DNA of 8,003 bases, taken from assembly GCA_013698215.1 (NCBI GenBank), contig JACCVJ010000703.1, positions 1 through 8,003 of the forward strand, read 5' to 3'. Below the pieces are notes generated by a model. It worked only from the letters and a program-made list of their open reading frames with translations. It was not told where the DNA came from and did no database searches. Shown piece after piece: positions 1 to 5,911 of the stretch. Both the position numbers and the translations under genes were made by a program. The stretch's first letter is position 1. Each line of letters opens with the position of its first letter. Source of the stretch: Tatlockia sp. (GTDB lineage Bacteria > Cyanobacteriota > Cyanobacteriia > Cyanobacteriales > Chroococcidiopsidaceae).

Positions 1-1355
1 CGTAGCAAGTCCATTTGATGACGAGTTTCGTCAGTAAGGACAGCGCTAATATCTTCCTCAATCCACTGAGAAAGATTAGCGATCGCCCGTAAAGGTGCTT
101 TGAGGTCGTGAGAAGTGACGTAAGCAAACTGATCTAGTTCCTGATTGCGCTTTTCTAAGGCGGTATTAGTTTGAGTCAAAATAGCTGTTAAATAAGCTAA
201 TTCACTAGCACGAGAAGTTAGCGCCGCCTCAGTAGTTTTGCGCTCTTGAATATCAGTACATACCCCTACCCACTCGCGGATAGTGCCATCATTAGTTATC
301 ACTGGCACACCCCGCACGGCAAAGTAACGATAGCTGCCATCCTTGGCGCGAATCCGGTATTCGGTATCGTAGAGGCTTTTTGTTTGCAAAGCTTGATTCC
401 AAGCGTTGGCGGTGCGCTCTCGGTCGTCTGGATGCAAAGCCGCTAACCAGCCCCAGCCTTTAACTTCTGCTTGACTTTGACCTGTATAAGTTCTCCAGTA
501 GGGCATATCCACAACTTGCCCCTGCGCGTCGGTTGTCCAGACAATTTGCGAAGTAGCAATGACTAGAGAGCGATAGCGTTCTTCGCTTTGTTGCAGGGCT
601 TCTAGGGAGTTGTAGTGAGACTTTTTACTAGCAAGGGCTTCTGCTCTGGCGGCTTGCTCTAAAACAGATAATTCCTCTACTTGGGCTGTACGACTGCGTA
701 TTCGTTGTTCTAATTCGGCATTAAAAACGCTCAGACCTGCGATCGCCTTAGTGCGATCGGTAATATCTGTAACTAAAGAAGTTACCCCAAATATATTACC
801 ATTGCTATTAATTAATGGTTGGTTGTACCATTCGCAAACAATTACTTTCCCTTCTTTAGTAAGATTTTCGTTAATGCTGCAAGTACCGCCTCTTTGGTGG
901 ATAAGTTCGCCCCAAACTTGATTAACTTGCTCTGAACTACTTGCGGTCACAATCAAACTTGCGGCATGACGACCGATGACTTCGCAGTTACGGTAGCCAA
1001 AAATTGCTTCGGCGGCAGCATCCCACTTGACTACCTCAAAATTTAGATTCCACTCAATTACTGCTAAAGGGGTTTGCTGTAAGGAGGTGAAATGATGTTG
1101 AGGCAAGGGTTCGAGCAAACTAAAGTTTTGCACCTGACAACGGACTACCCAAGTATCTTTTACAGGTGTACCTTGCTCCAAAAACGAATTGTAACTACCA
1201 TCGGCAGCTTGGAGACGGTAGGTAATTTGATAGGGCTGATTATTGTTAATAGCTTGTTGTCTAGTTGCCAGCAGGCGATCGCGGTCTTCGGGGTGCAAAC
1301 TCCGCTCAAATCCCCAGCCTAATAATTCCAATTCACTTAGTTGCTCGCTACTCAT
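1..1355 (-). CDS. Multi-PAS sensor histidine kinase, N-terminal part (3' end outside the window)
   Basis: Reading the minus strand from ATG at 1355 gives an open frame of about 451 codons that leaves the window at base 1. Residues 1-75 are the second half of a PAS_3 fold (GWGFERSLHPEDRDR, then YRLQAADGSY). A second PAS covers about 88-203 and ends in VTDITDRTKA. A coiled-coil linker spans about 204-258. A complete PAS_3 plus PAC covers about 259-375 (GWGWLAALHPDDRER, YRIRAKDGSYRYF, CTDIQERK). A second helical linker leads into a HisKA domain whose H-box, TSHDLKAPLR, puts the phospho-acceptor at His416. The HATPase domain must lie beyond the edge. There is no transmembrane segment, so it is probably a soluble sensor. 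An in-frame TAA 12 bases upstream of the ATG excludes a longer start, yet the first PAS lacks its N-terminal half. It is divergent from the response regulator at 1633, its likely partner. The ligand or signal is unknown. Confidence 0.93.
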   Translation of the reverse strand, partial: MSSEQLSELELLGWGFERSLHPEDRDRLLATRQQAINNNQPYQITYRLQAADGSYNSFLEQGTPVKDTWVVRCQVQNFSLLEPLPQHHFTSLQQTPLAVIEWNLNFEVVKWDAAAEAIFGYRNCEVIGRHAASLIVTASSSEQVNQVWGELIHQRGGTCSINENLTKEGKVIVCEWYNQPLINSNGNIFGVTSLVTDITDRTKAIAGLSVFNAELEQRIRSRTAQVEELSVLEQAARAEALASKKSHYNSLEALQQSEERYRSLVIATSQIVWTTDAQGQVVDMPYWRTYTGQSQAEVKGWGWLAALHPDDRERTANAWNQALQTKSLYDTEYRIRAKDGSYRYFAVRGVPVITNDGTIREWVGVCTDIQERKTTEAALTSRASELAYLTAILTQTNTALEKRNQELDQFAYVTSHDLKAPLRAIANLSQWIEEDISAVLTDETRHQMDLL

Positions 1356-1632
1356 CAGAAATATGTATTATAAAGGGCAAAACTTAAACACTTTTTAGGC
1401 TTTTTAGTTGATGCGATTTTAGAGCAATAATTATATATACTCTAAATTTGATACTCTAGTAGACGCGATCTACTCCTAAAAGCTAAAGGAATAATAATTT
1501 TCTGTATTATTAAAATACCAATAAGATTAGTGCAAATAGATTGTATTGCTTAAATGGAGAATAGATCGCCATTCGACTTTCTATAAATTCGATTGTTTTA
1601 AAGTAAAGCGTAGTAAACGGCGGACGTTGATA
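1356..1632. promoter_or_regulatory. Divergent promoter region between kinase and response regulator
   Basis: This 277-bp, AT-rich stretch separates two divergent genes and must hold both start regions. I see no further gene in it. Its structure includes a tandem CTTTTTAG pair at 1391-1398 and 1400-1407, the octamer ATACTCTA twice at 1437-1444 and 1451-1458, and a dyad at 1458-1474. A TATAAA at 1582-1587 could be a -10 element for the regulator, but no convincing -35 box stands in front of it. A GGCGGA at about 1619-1624, some 8 bases before the ATG at 1633, is the likely ribosome-binding site for the regulator. Confidence 0.5.
1458..1474. repeat. 17-bp dyad, candidate operator
   Basis: AGTAGA and TCTACT are perfect inverted copies around the 5-base spacer CGCGA. 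The dyad sits between two divergent two-component genes and overlaps the second copy of the direct repeat ATACTCTA. NarL-type regulators often bind short dyads or direct repeats, so this is a candidate operator for self-regulation. That role is inferred from position alone. Confidence 0.4.
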
Positions 1633-2358
1633 ATGAGTAAGATTCGCGTTGCATTAATTGAAGACCACGATCTCACCCGTGTGGGGATTAGAACTGCATT
1701 GCAGCAGCGTCAAGAGATTGAAGTAGTGGGGGAAGCAGCTAATGCTAGTGACGGGCTAAAACTGCTAGAAGCAGAACACCCAGATATTGCCATTGTTGAT
1801 ATTGGCTTACCAGATAAAGATGGAATTGAGCTAACAAGGCAATTAAAAGCTAGTCAAAATGCTAATGACGAATCAAGAACTAAGGTTTTGATTTTGACAC
1901 TGCGCGACAACAAAGAGGCGGTACTAGCAGCTTTTGCGGCGGGGGCTGACTCCTATTGCATGAAGGATATTAGTTTTGATAATTTGCTCGAAGCCTTGCG
2001 CGTCACTCATAGCGGCAATGCGTGGATCGATCCAGCGATCGCCCGAATTGTTCTGCAACAAGCCCAGCAAACCCCAGAAGGAAGTACAGAAAGCATGGTA
2101 GCTGACGGCAAAACTGTTTCTATTAATGCCGCCGATGCGGAGTACGATCAAATGATTGCGGCTTACCCGCTAACAGAAAGAGAATTAGAAGTTTTGCAGC
2201 TAATTGTCGAAGGTTGTAGCAATGCCATAATTGCTGAGAAGCTTTATATTACTGTAGGCACAGTGAAAACTCACGTTAGAAATATTCTCAATAAGTTGTG
2301 CGCTGATGACCGCACCCAGGCGGCGGTAAGGGCTTTGCGTTCTGGTTTAGTAGGTTAA
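1633..2358 (+). CDS. NarL/FixJ-family response regulator (REC + LuxR-type HTH)
   Basis: This 241-residue, two-domain DNA-binding response regulator is read from ATG 1633 (MSKIRVALIEDHD). The receiver domain covers about 3-125, with acidic residues Glu10/Asp11, phospho-acceptor Asp56 (IVDIGLPDKDG), Thr89 and Lys111. A linker of about 45 residues follows. The LuxR-type helix-turn-helix covers about 177-240 (LTERELEVLQLIVEG, then the recognition segment ITVGTVKTHVRNILNKL). The frame stays open 29 codons upstream to 1546, but that extension is basic and unlike a receiver domain. The chosen start begins exactly at the family's first strand and has GGCGGA in front of it. It is divergent from the histidine kinase, its probable phosphate donor. 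It is followed by a terminator at 2382-2412, which suggests a single-gene transcript. Target genes are unknown. Confidence 0.95.
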   Translation: MSKIRVALIEDHDLTRVGIRTALQQRQEIEVVGEAANASDGLKLLEAEHPDIAIVDIGLPDKDGIELTRQLKASQNANDESRTKVLILTLRDNKEAVLAAFAAGADSYCMKDISFDNLLEALRVTHSGNAWIDPAIARIVLQQAQQTPEGSTESMVADGKTVSINAADAEYDQMIAAYPLTERELEVLQLIVEGCSNAIIAEKLYITVGTVKTHVRNILNKLCADDRTQAAVRALRSGLVG

Positions 2359-2381
2359 TATCCCCCCTAGCCCACGTCAAC

Positions 2382-2412
2382 AAAGCGGTCAGGTTCAGCT
2401 ACACCGCTTTTT
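2382..2412 (+). terminator. Rho-independent terminator of the response regulator
   Basis: AAAGCGGT (2382-2389) pairs perfectly with ACCGCTTT (2403-2410) around a 13-base loop, and the 3' arm runs into five T residues (2408-2412). It begins 23 bases after the regulator stop codon. On the other strand the hairpin is followed by TTTGTTG, so it may also help end the converging CTDH transcript. Confidence 0.75.
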
Positions 2413-2466
2413 GACTCCCCTTAAAAAGGGGGAAAATATCTATGAAAAAAGGGGGGAAATATTTGG
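2413..2466. repeat. Degenerate poly-A/poly-G repeat units with a CCCCTT/AAGGGG hairpin
   Basis: CCCCTT (2417-2422) pairs with AAGGGG (2426-2431) over an AAA loop. The A-run/G-run/A-run/TAT pattern then occurs about twice, at roughly 2423-2441 and 2444-2465, with a weaker third trace to about 2477. TCCCCCCTAG at 2361-2370 looks like another fragment. Short C/G-run palindromes of this kind are common between cyanobacterial genes. I assign no function beyond a possible part in ending the convergent transcripts. Confidence 0.45.
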
Positions 2467-2480
2467 AAAAGGGTTTCTAT

Positions 2481-2882
2481 TTAACGGCGGAGATTGAGTA
2501 ATTCTTGGGGAGAAGCGAGAAGTTTTACGGTTATAGAGACAATTTGTTGCTGAGAATTGAGGATAAATAGCCAAGATACATTTACACCAAATAAAGGCAT
2601 TTGAACTTTGCCATTGACGCGAAGTTGGACTAAATCATTTTCTTGGCTTTCGATAATGCCTTGATGGGGTTCGGCTTTGAGTCCTAGCGCCTCTTGCTGG
2701 AGGTAAGATGCGATCGCATCGCTGCCCACGATACCCGACTCAAAAGGTGCGTACATCACGCCATCGGGGGCAAATAAAGCCGCAGTAGAACAAAAATCCC
2801 CAGCATTTAATAGCTCAAAGTAGTGTGAGATTGTCGGGTTGCTGATGCCTGCAATAGTTTGAGTAGATATATCGGTTTGCAT
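2481..2882 (-). CDS. ctdh: C-terminal domain homologue (CTDH) of Orange Carotenoid Protein, NTF2-like
   Basis: This 133-residue protein has the NTF2-like fold of the OCP C-terminal domain and nothing else. It matches the OCP regulatory domain over nearly its whole length: ISNPTISHYFELLNAGDF, ALFAPDG, IVGSDAI, VNGKVQMPLFG, NVSWLFILN and the near-invariant end LLASPQELLN. The two OCP residues that hydrogen-bond the carotenoid keto group (Tyr201 and Trp288 in Synechocystis OCP) correspond to Tyr21 and Trp104. OCP Trp277 is replaced by Leu97, and the loop after it is about four residues shorter. The only cysteine is Cys31. Known CTDHs bind ketocarotenoids as dimers, can take them up from membranes, and pass them to HCPs or apo-OCP; this role is inferred by family. 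There is no signal peptide, so it is cytosolic. A partial Shine-Dalgarno (GAGAAG) precedes ATG 2882. It is divergent from queG. An HCP gene, its likely partner, lies 2.5 kb away on the other strand. Confidence 0.9.
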   Translation of the reverse strand: MQTDISTQTIAGISNPTISHYFELLNAGDFCSTAALFAPDGVMYAPFESGIVGSDAIASYLQQEALGLKAEPHQGIIESQENDLVQLRVNGKVQMPLFGVNVSWLFILNSQQQIVSITVKLLASPQELLNLRR

Positions 2883-2990
2883 AGAATCTTCTCTAGGAAA
2901 ACAAAAATAGATAGGTTCTAGATTATCTATAAAGTCAGGGTAAAACCTAGTTCCTAAAGAGAGATTGAGGGGAGCTATTAAGTGGAAACC

Positions 2991-3065
2991 ATGGCACCCA
3001 CGACCAATAATGATACGAGAGTTACTAACGGAGCCAGTGCGATCACGCCTTTACTTCCTAGTTAA
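2991..3065 (+). CDS. Possible 24-residue small protein, or leader ORF of queG
   Basis: Within the 218-bp gap between the divergent CTDH and queG genes, ATG 2991 opens a 24-codon frame ending in TAA at 3065. It starts MAPTTNNDTRVTNGAS and ends ITPLLPS. The peptide is polar and rich in Thr and Asn, with no membrane segment and no recognised family. A weak GTGGAA lies in front of the ATG. It ends 35 bases before queG, so it could be a leader peptide, a free small protein or chance. The rest of the gap (2883-2990 and 3066-3100) holds only the presumed promoters, including GATAAT on the minus strand near 2922-2927. Confidence 0.25.
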   Translation: MAPTTNNDTRVTNGASAITPLLPS

Positions 3066-3100
3066 CACACTGACATTGACACAATCAACCCCACAATGCG

Positions 3101-4051
3101 ATGACAGCATCCCCTATCCTCACGAGTACACAAATCAAAGATAAAGCTTTAGAAATTGGATTTCATAAAGTAGGAATTGCCAAGGTAGATAACACTGATG
3201 TAGAAGTGCAGCACTTGCAAGAGTGGCTAAACAAAGGTTATCAAGCAGATATGGCATGGATGAATGACCCCAAACGCCAAAATATTCGCGCACTCATGCC
3301 TGAAGTGCAAAGTATTATTTGTGTAGCGTTGAATTATTACACCCCGCACCAACGCCCAAATAGCCCCCAATATGCCAAAATTTCCCGCTATGGCTGGGGA
3401 CGAGACTATCATAAGGTGATGGCTAAAAAGTTAAAAGCTTTAAATAACTGGTTGCAAACTTATCCCGATGTGCGATCGCGTTACTTCTGTGATACTGCAC
3501 CAATTCAAGATAAAGTTTGGGCGCAGAAAGCTGGAATTGGCTGGATTGCCAAAAATGGCAATGTAATTACTAGAGACTACGGATCTTGGGTATTTTTGGG
3601 TGAAATTCTCACAAACCTAGACTTAACGCCCGATATCGCCCATACTGAACACTGTGGTAGTTGTACTCGTTGCCTTGATGCGTGTCCAACAAGTGCGATC
3701 GCCCAGCCTTTTGTTGTCGATGCCAATCGCTGCATTGCTTATCATACAATTGAAAACCGTGAGGAAAAGTTACCGGATGAGATTTCTGCTCACCTTCAAG
3801 GTTGGGTAAGTGGTTGCGATATCTGTCAAGATGTGTGTCCTTGGAATCAGCGCTTTGCGAAAGAAACTGATATAGTCGAATTTCAACCTTACCCGGAAAA
3901 TGTCGCACCTACATTAACTCAGTTAGCAGAAATTTCTAACGAGGAGTGGGATAGACGCTTTACAGCTTCAGCATTGCGACGCATTAAACCCCAAATGTTG
4001 CGAAGGAATGCCCAAGCAAATTTATCCATAGCTACTCCCAAGGACGATTAA
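3101..4051 (+). CDS. queG: Epoxyqueuosine reductase
   Basis: QueG carries out the last step of queuosine synthesis, reducing epoxyqueuosine to queuosine in the anticodon loop of GUN tRNAs. It uses a cobalamin cofactor and two [4Fe-4S] clusters. This 316-residue protein shows the family order. The N-terminal cobalamin-binding region includes SRYGWGRDYHKVM (95-107). The active-site segment CDTAPIQDKVWAQKAGIGWI has the expected catalytic acid at Asp131. The ferredoxin-like region holds HCGSCTRCLDACP (Cys185, 188, 191, 195) and Cys211, then GCDICQDVCPWNQ (Cys239, 242, 246), exactly eight cysteines for two clusters. The end, ALRRIKPQMLRRNAQ, is the usual C-terminus of the short form, without a long HEAT extension. 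No clear Shine-Dalgarno precedes ATG 3101, but the start fits the family length. The HAD gene begins 17 bases after the stop, so the two are probably co-transcribed. Confidence 0.96.
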   Translation: MTASPILTSTQIKDKALEIGFHKVGIAKVDNTDVEVQHLQEWLNKGYQADMAWMNDPKRQNIRALMPEVQSIICVALNYYTPHQRPNSPQYAKISRYGWGRDYHKVMAKKLKALNNWLQTYPDVRSRYFCDTAPIQDKVWAQKAGIGWIAKNGNVITRDYGSWVFLGEILTNLDLTPDIAHTEHCGSCTRCLDACPTSAIAQPFVVDANRCIAYHTIENREEKLPDEISAHLQGWVSGCDICQDVCPWNQRFAKETDIVEFQPYPENVAPTLTQLAEISNEEWDRRFTASALRRIKPQMLRRNAQANLSIATPKDD

Positions 4052-4068
4052 CAAATTTTTCAACAACC

Positions 4069-4719
4069 ATGAATCCAAAAGTAATTATTTTTGATTTTGA
4101 TGGTACTATTGCCGACTCTTTAGAGACGCTAGTTAATATTAGCAATCGTTTGGCTATGCAATTTGGCTATAAACAAACTAGCCTTGCTGAACTTGCTCAA
4201 ATGCAGAACTTAACTTCTAGAGAAATTATTAAGCAATCTGGTATTTCAATTTTTAAAGTCCCTTTTTTAGTTAAAAAGGTTAAAGCCGAATTGAGTTTTG
4301 AAGTCAAAACTTTAAATTTATTTCCTGAGATGAAGGAAACATTAATTGAACTACATAAACTAGGTCATAAGCTAGTAATTATTAGTTCTAATTCAAAAAG
4401 TAATATTTTAGCATTTTTGGAACACAATAACTTAGCTGAGATATTTTATTATATTTATTCTGGTTCAACAATTTTTGGCAAAGATAAAGTGATTAATAGA
4501 TTTATTAGGCAAGAGAGTATTGATGTTAAAGATGTATTTTATGTAGGGGATGAGACTAGAGATATAGAGTCAGCTAAAAAAAGTAGAGTGATTGCGATCG
4601 CAGTAAGTTGGGGATTTAATACTAAAGAAGTATTAATGAAGCAGAACCCAGATTATTTAATTGATCGACCGGGTCAACTGAGAGATATTCTTAAAAAGCA
4701 AGAGCTTAGTATAAAGTAA
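4069..4719 (+). CDS. HAD-superfamily hydrolase (phosphoglycolate phosphatase-like)
   Basis: This 216-residue protein is a haloacid-dehalogenase-type phosphatase. Motif I is FDFDGTIADS, with nucleophile Asp9 and general acid Asp11. A helical cap covers about 15-80. Motif II is VIISSNSK (Ser106/107), motif III is probably Lys138 (FGKDK), and motif IV is GDETRD with Asp161 and Asp165. The DGTIADS start and single cap place it among subfamily IA phosphatases such as Gph-like enzymes, but the true substrate cannot be read from the sequence. Clearing 2-phosphoglycolate would be useful in a cyanobacterium, yet that is only one possibility. It follows queG by 17 bases and is probably in its operon. 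The gene is visibly richer in A+T than queG and the carotenoid genes, which hints at a different history or relaxed codon use. Confidence 0.9.
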   Translation: MNPKVIIFDFDGTIADSLETLVNISNRLAMQFGYKQTSLAELAQMQNLTSREIIKQSGISIFKVPFLVKKVKAELSFEVKTLNLFPEMKETLIELHKLGHKLVIISSNSKSNILAFLEHNNLAEIFYYIYSGSTIFGKDKVINRFIRQESIDVKDVFYVGDETRDIESAKKSRVIAIAVSWGFNTKEVLMKQNPDYLIDRPGQLRDILKKQELSIK

Positions 4720-4757
4720 TAATTGCGCTGATTTTTTGACATTTTCAAGCGCAATTA
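4720..4757. terminator. Shared hairpin between convergent genes
   Basis: TAATTGCGCT (4720-4729) pairs perfectly with AGCGCAATTA (4748-4757) around an 18-base loop. It fills the gap between the HAD stop (4719) and the stop of the converging gene (4765). There is no long T-run after either arm; the T-run lies in the loop. It is therefore a likely bidirectional transcript end rather than a textbook terminator. Confidence 0.5.
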
Positions 4758-4764
4758 GTAATTC

Positions 4765-5136
4765 TTACTTACCAGGCTGACCTTTTTCTAAAGCTTTATG
4801 CATGAGATCGTCATCTACATTGCCCACTGCGCCCTTCGGAGCGCCGACATCTTTTGCCATCGCCATATAATCACTAGGATCGCCTGTAGACAAGGTTTCT
4901 GATTTTGTTTCCGATGGAGTTGGAGTAGCAAACTGATGAGCAGTAGCTTTATCCGCAGCTTCCGCACCTTCGGGAGTGCGATCAATATCGCTAACGCTAA
5001 ATTGCTGGGCGGCGGCGTAGTCTGCATCAATATCAATAGAGGGCATTTTTTCTTTCCCTTGGGTCATACTTTCAGCAGCTAATTGAGCATCTTGAGTTGT
5101 AGCTTGAGTAGCATCGGGCTTAATTTCGTCAGGCAT
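4765..5136 (-). CDS. Small acidic, probably disordered protein of unknown function
   Basis: I do not recognise this 123-residue protein. It is rich in Ala, Asp, Glu, Thr, Ser, Lys and Gln, has no Cys or Trp and almost no hydrophobic runs, and has no signal peptide or membrane segment. This is the profile of an intrinsically disordered, soluble protein. Two loosely similar pieces (AAAQQFSVSD near 41-50 and ATAHQFATPT near 85-94) hint at an internal repeat. The most structured-looking part is the C-terminal 35 residues (MAMAKDVGAPKGAVGNVDDD, then HKALEKGQPGK), which may be a short conserved motif. Codon use and the clean frame support a real gene. It is divergent from the HCP gene, with 205 bp between the start codons, so the two may share control. 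A link to carotenoid proteins or stress is speculation from position. Confidence 0.7.
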   Translation of the reverse strand: MPDEIKPDATQATTQDAQLAAESMTQGKEKMPSIDIDADYAAAQQFSVSDIDRTPEGAEAADKATAHQFATPTPSETKSETLSTGDPSDYMAMAKDVGAPKGAVGNVDDDLMHKALEKGQPGK

Positions 5137-5341
5137 AGCAACAAATCCGAGAATAATTTTATTGGTGAAGTTATCTTATAAAGTACTCGCCTATTTCCAT
5201 AACCCCACTAAGATAGATTTTTTGATGGACGACAAAATCAATGGACAAATAATAAAAATCTCTCTATTGGAGGGCGAATAAAAGAATTAATTTCTGTTAA
5301 GTCTAAGCAACAGGTAATTTAATTTAAAGTTGAGATAAATT
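5137..5341. promoter_or_regulatory. Divergent promoter region between the acidic protein and HCP
   Basis: This 205-bp AT-rich stretch must hold the promoters of both flanking genes. I cannot point to a convincing -35/-10 pair. GAG at 5331-5333 (in GTTGAGATAAATT) is the only Shine-Dalgarno-like sequence before the HCP start at 5342. An 18-codon frame (ATG 5225 to TAA 5281) includes a TTGGAGGGC near its end. That GGAGG is not followed by a start codon at usable distance, so the frame is probably chance or a leader. Confidence 0.4.
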
Positions 5342-5872
5342 ATGGCTTCAAGTCATGCAGCAAAACAGCCTCAAGCAGTCACAGGCGAAACCCAAGATGC
5401 GGTAAAAGCTTTTGAAAGTTTGGATACCGACGCTAAATTAGCTGTATTTTATTTTATTTACGAAAAGATGGGAGAATCTATTACTCCAGCCGCTCCAGCA
5501 GCAACAGAGCCAGAATTAGCGCCAAGATTGTTGGGTGATTATTACAACTATTCAAAAGACGAGCAGTTGGCAATTATGCGGCAGATTGTGAATTGCGAAG
5601 ACACAGATTATTCTCGTGCCTATGGAGCGTTGAAAGAGAATAATCAATTAATGGTTTGGTATGCTTGGGCGCAAGGGATGGGGGATACAGTGGTAGGAAT
5701 GCCGCAAAACTATGAAAGAACCCAAGCTCTAAATGGTGTATTGTCGCAGGTCGAAGCATTGAACTTTGACGATCAAATTTCCGTATTGCGAACAATTGCC
5801 GGAGACATGGGTTGTAGCGACGTGCAGCCAATTGAAACTCAGGCGCAGACAGGGAAGACTTCAAGTTTTTAG
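5342..5872 (+). CDS. hcp: Helical Carotenoid Protein (OCP N-terminal domain homologue)
   Basis: This 176-residue protein matches the all-helical N-terminal domain of OCP and stops where OCP would enter its C-terminal domain. Aligned landmarks are FESLDTDAKLAVFYFIYEKMG (24-44; OCP has LNAEDQLALIWFAYLEMG), NQLMVWYAWAQGMGD (101-115; OCP IKLGFWYRLGE) and QISVLRTIAGDMG (145-157; OCP QITVLRNAVVDMG). Carotenoid-tunnel residues correspond well: Tyr40 for OCP Tyr44, and Trp106/Tyr107 for Trp110/Tyr111. OCP Trp41 is Tyr37 here. Arg150 matches OCP Arg155, which in OCP contacts the phycobilisome and the C-terminal domain. HCPs bind a ketocarotenoid and act as strong singlet-oxygen quenchers; some clades quench phycobilisomes. 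The clade cannot be fixed here. A Pro/Ala-rich stretch (49-61) and polar tails replace the OCP N-terminal arm and linker. A CTDH, the usual carotenoid donor, is encoded at 2481-2882. Confidence 0.92.
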   Translation: MASSHAAKQPQAVTGETQDAVKAFESLDTDAKLAVFYFIYEKMGESITPAAPAATEPELAPRLLGDYYNYSKDEQLAIMRQIVNCEDTDYSRAYGALKENNQLMVWYAWAQGMGDTVVGMPQNYERTQALNGVLSQVEALNFDDQISVLRTIAGDMGCSDVQPIETQAQTGKTSSF

Positions 5873-5911
5873 TTAAATAACTACTGATTGAAAGTAGAGA
5901 AGGAACTAATT

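Noticed and set aside
246..446. Plus-strand frame of 66 codons
   Set aside because: It is a shadow of the third PAS domain of the kinase on the other strand.
1081..1322. Antisense 76-codon frame with a strong AAGGAGGTGA in front of its ATG
   Set aside because: It lies inside the histidine kinase gene, whose frame and PAS motifs are clear. The SD-like stretch is the reverse complement of the codons for HFTSLQ. The peptide has no recognisable features.
1546..1632. 29-residue N-terminal extension of the response regulator
   Set aside because: The extension is basic and does not resemble a receiver domain. ATG 1633 matches the family start and has a ribosome-binding site.
3609..3908. 99-codon minus-strand frame
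   Set aside because: It lies opposite the iron-sulfur region of queG, whose eight cysteines show which strand is coding.
5225..5281. 18-codon frame upstream of hcp
   Set aside because: It is short, lacks a ribosome-binding site and has no recognisable sequence; kept only as a note in the intergenic entry.
5881..5897. CTACT/AGTAG hairpin between hcp and the ABC gene as terminator
   Set aside because: The stem is only five A/T-rich pairs and no T-run follows, so it is too weak to call.
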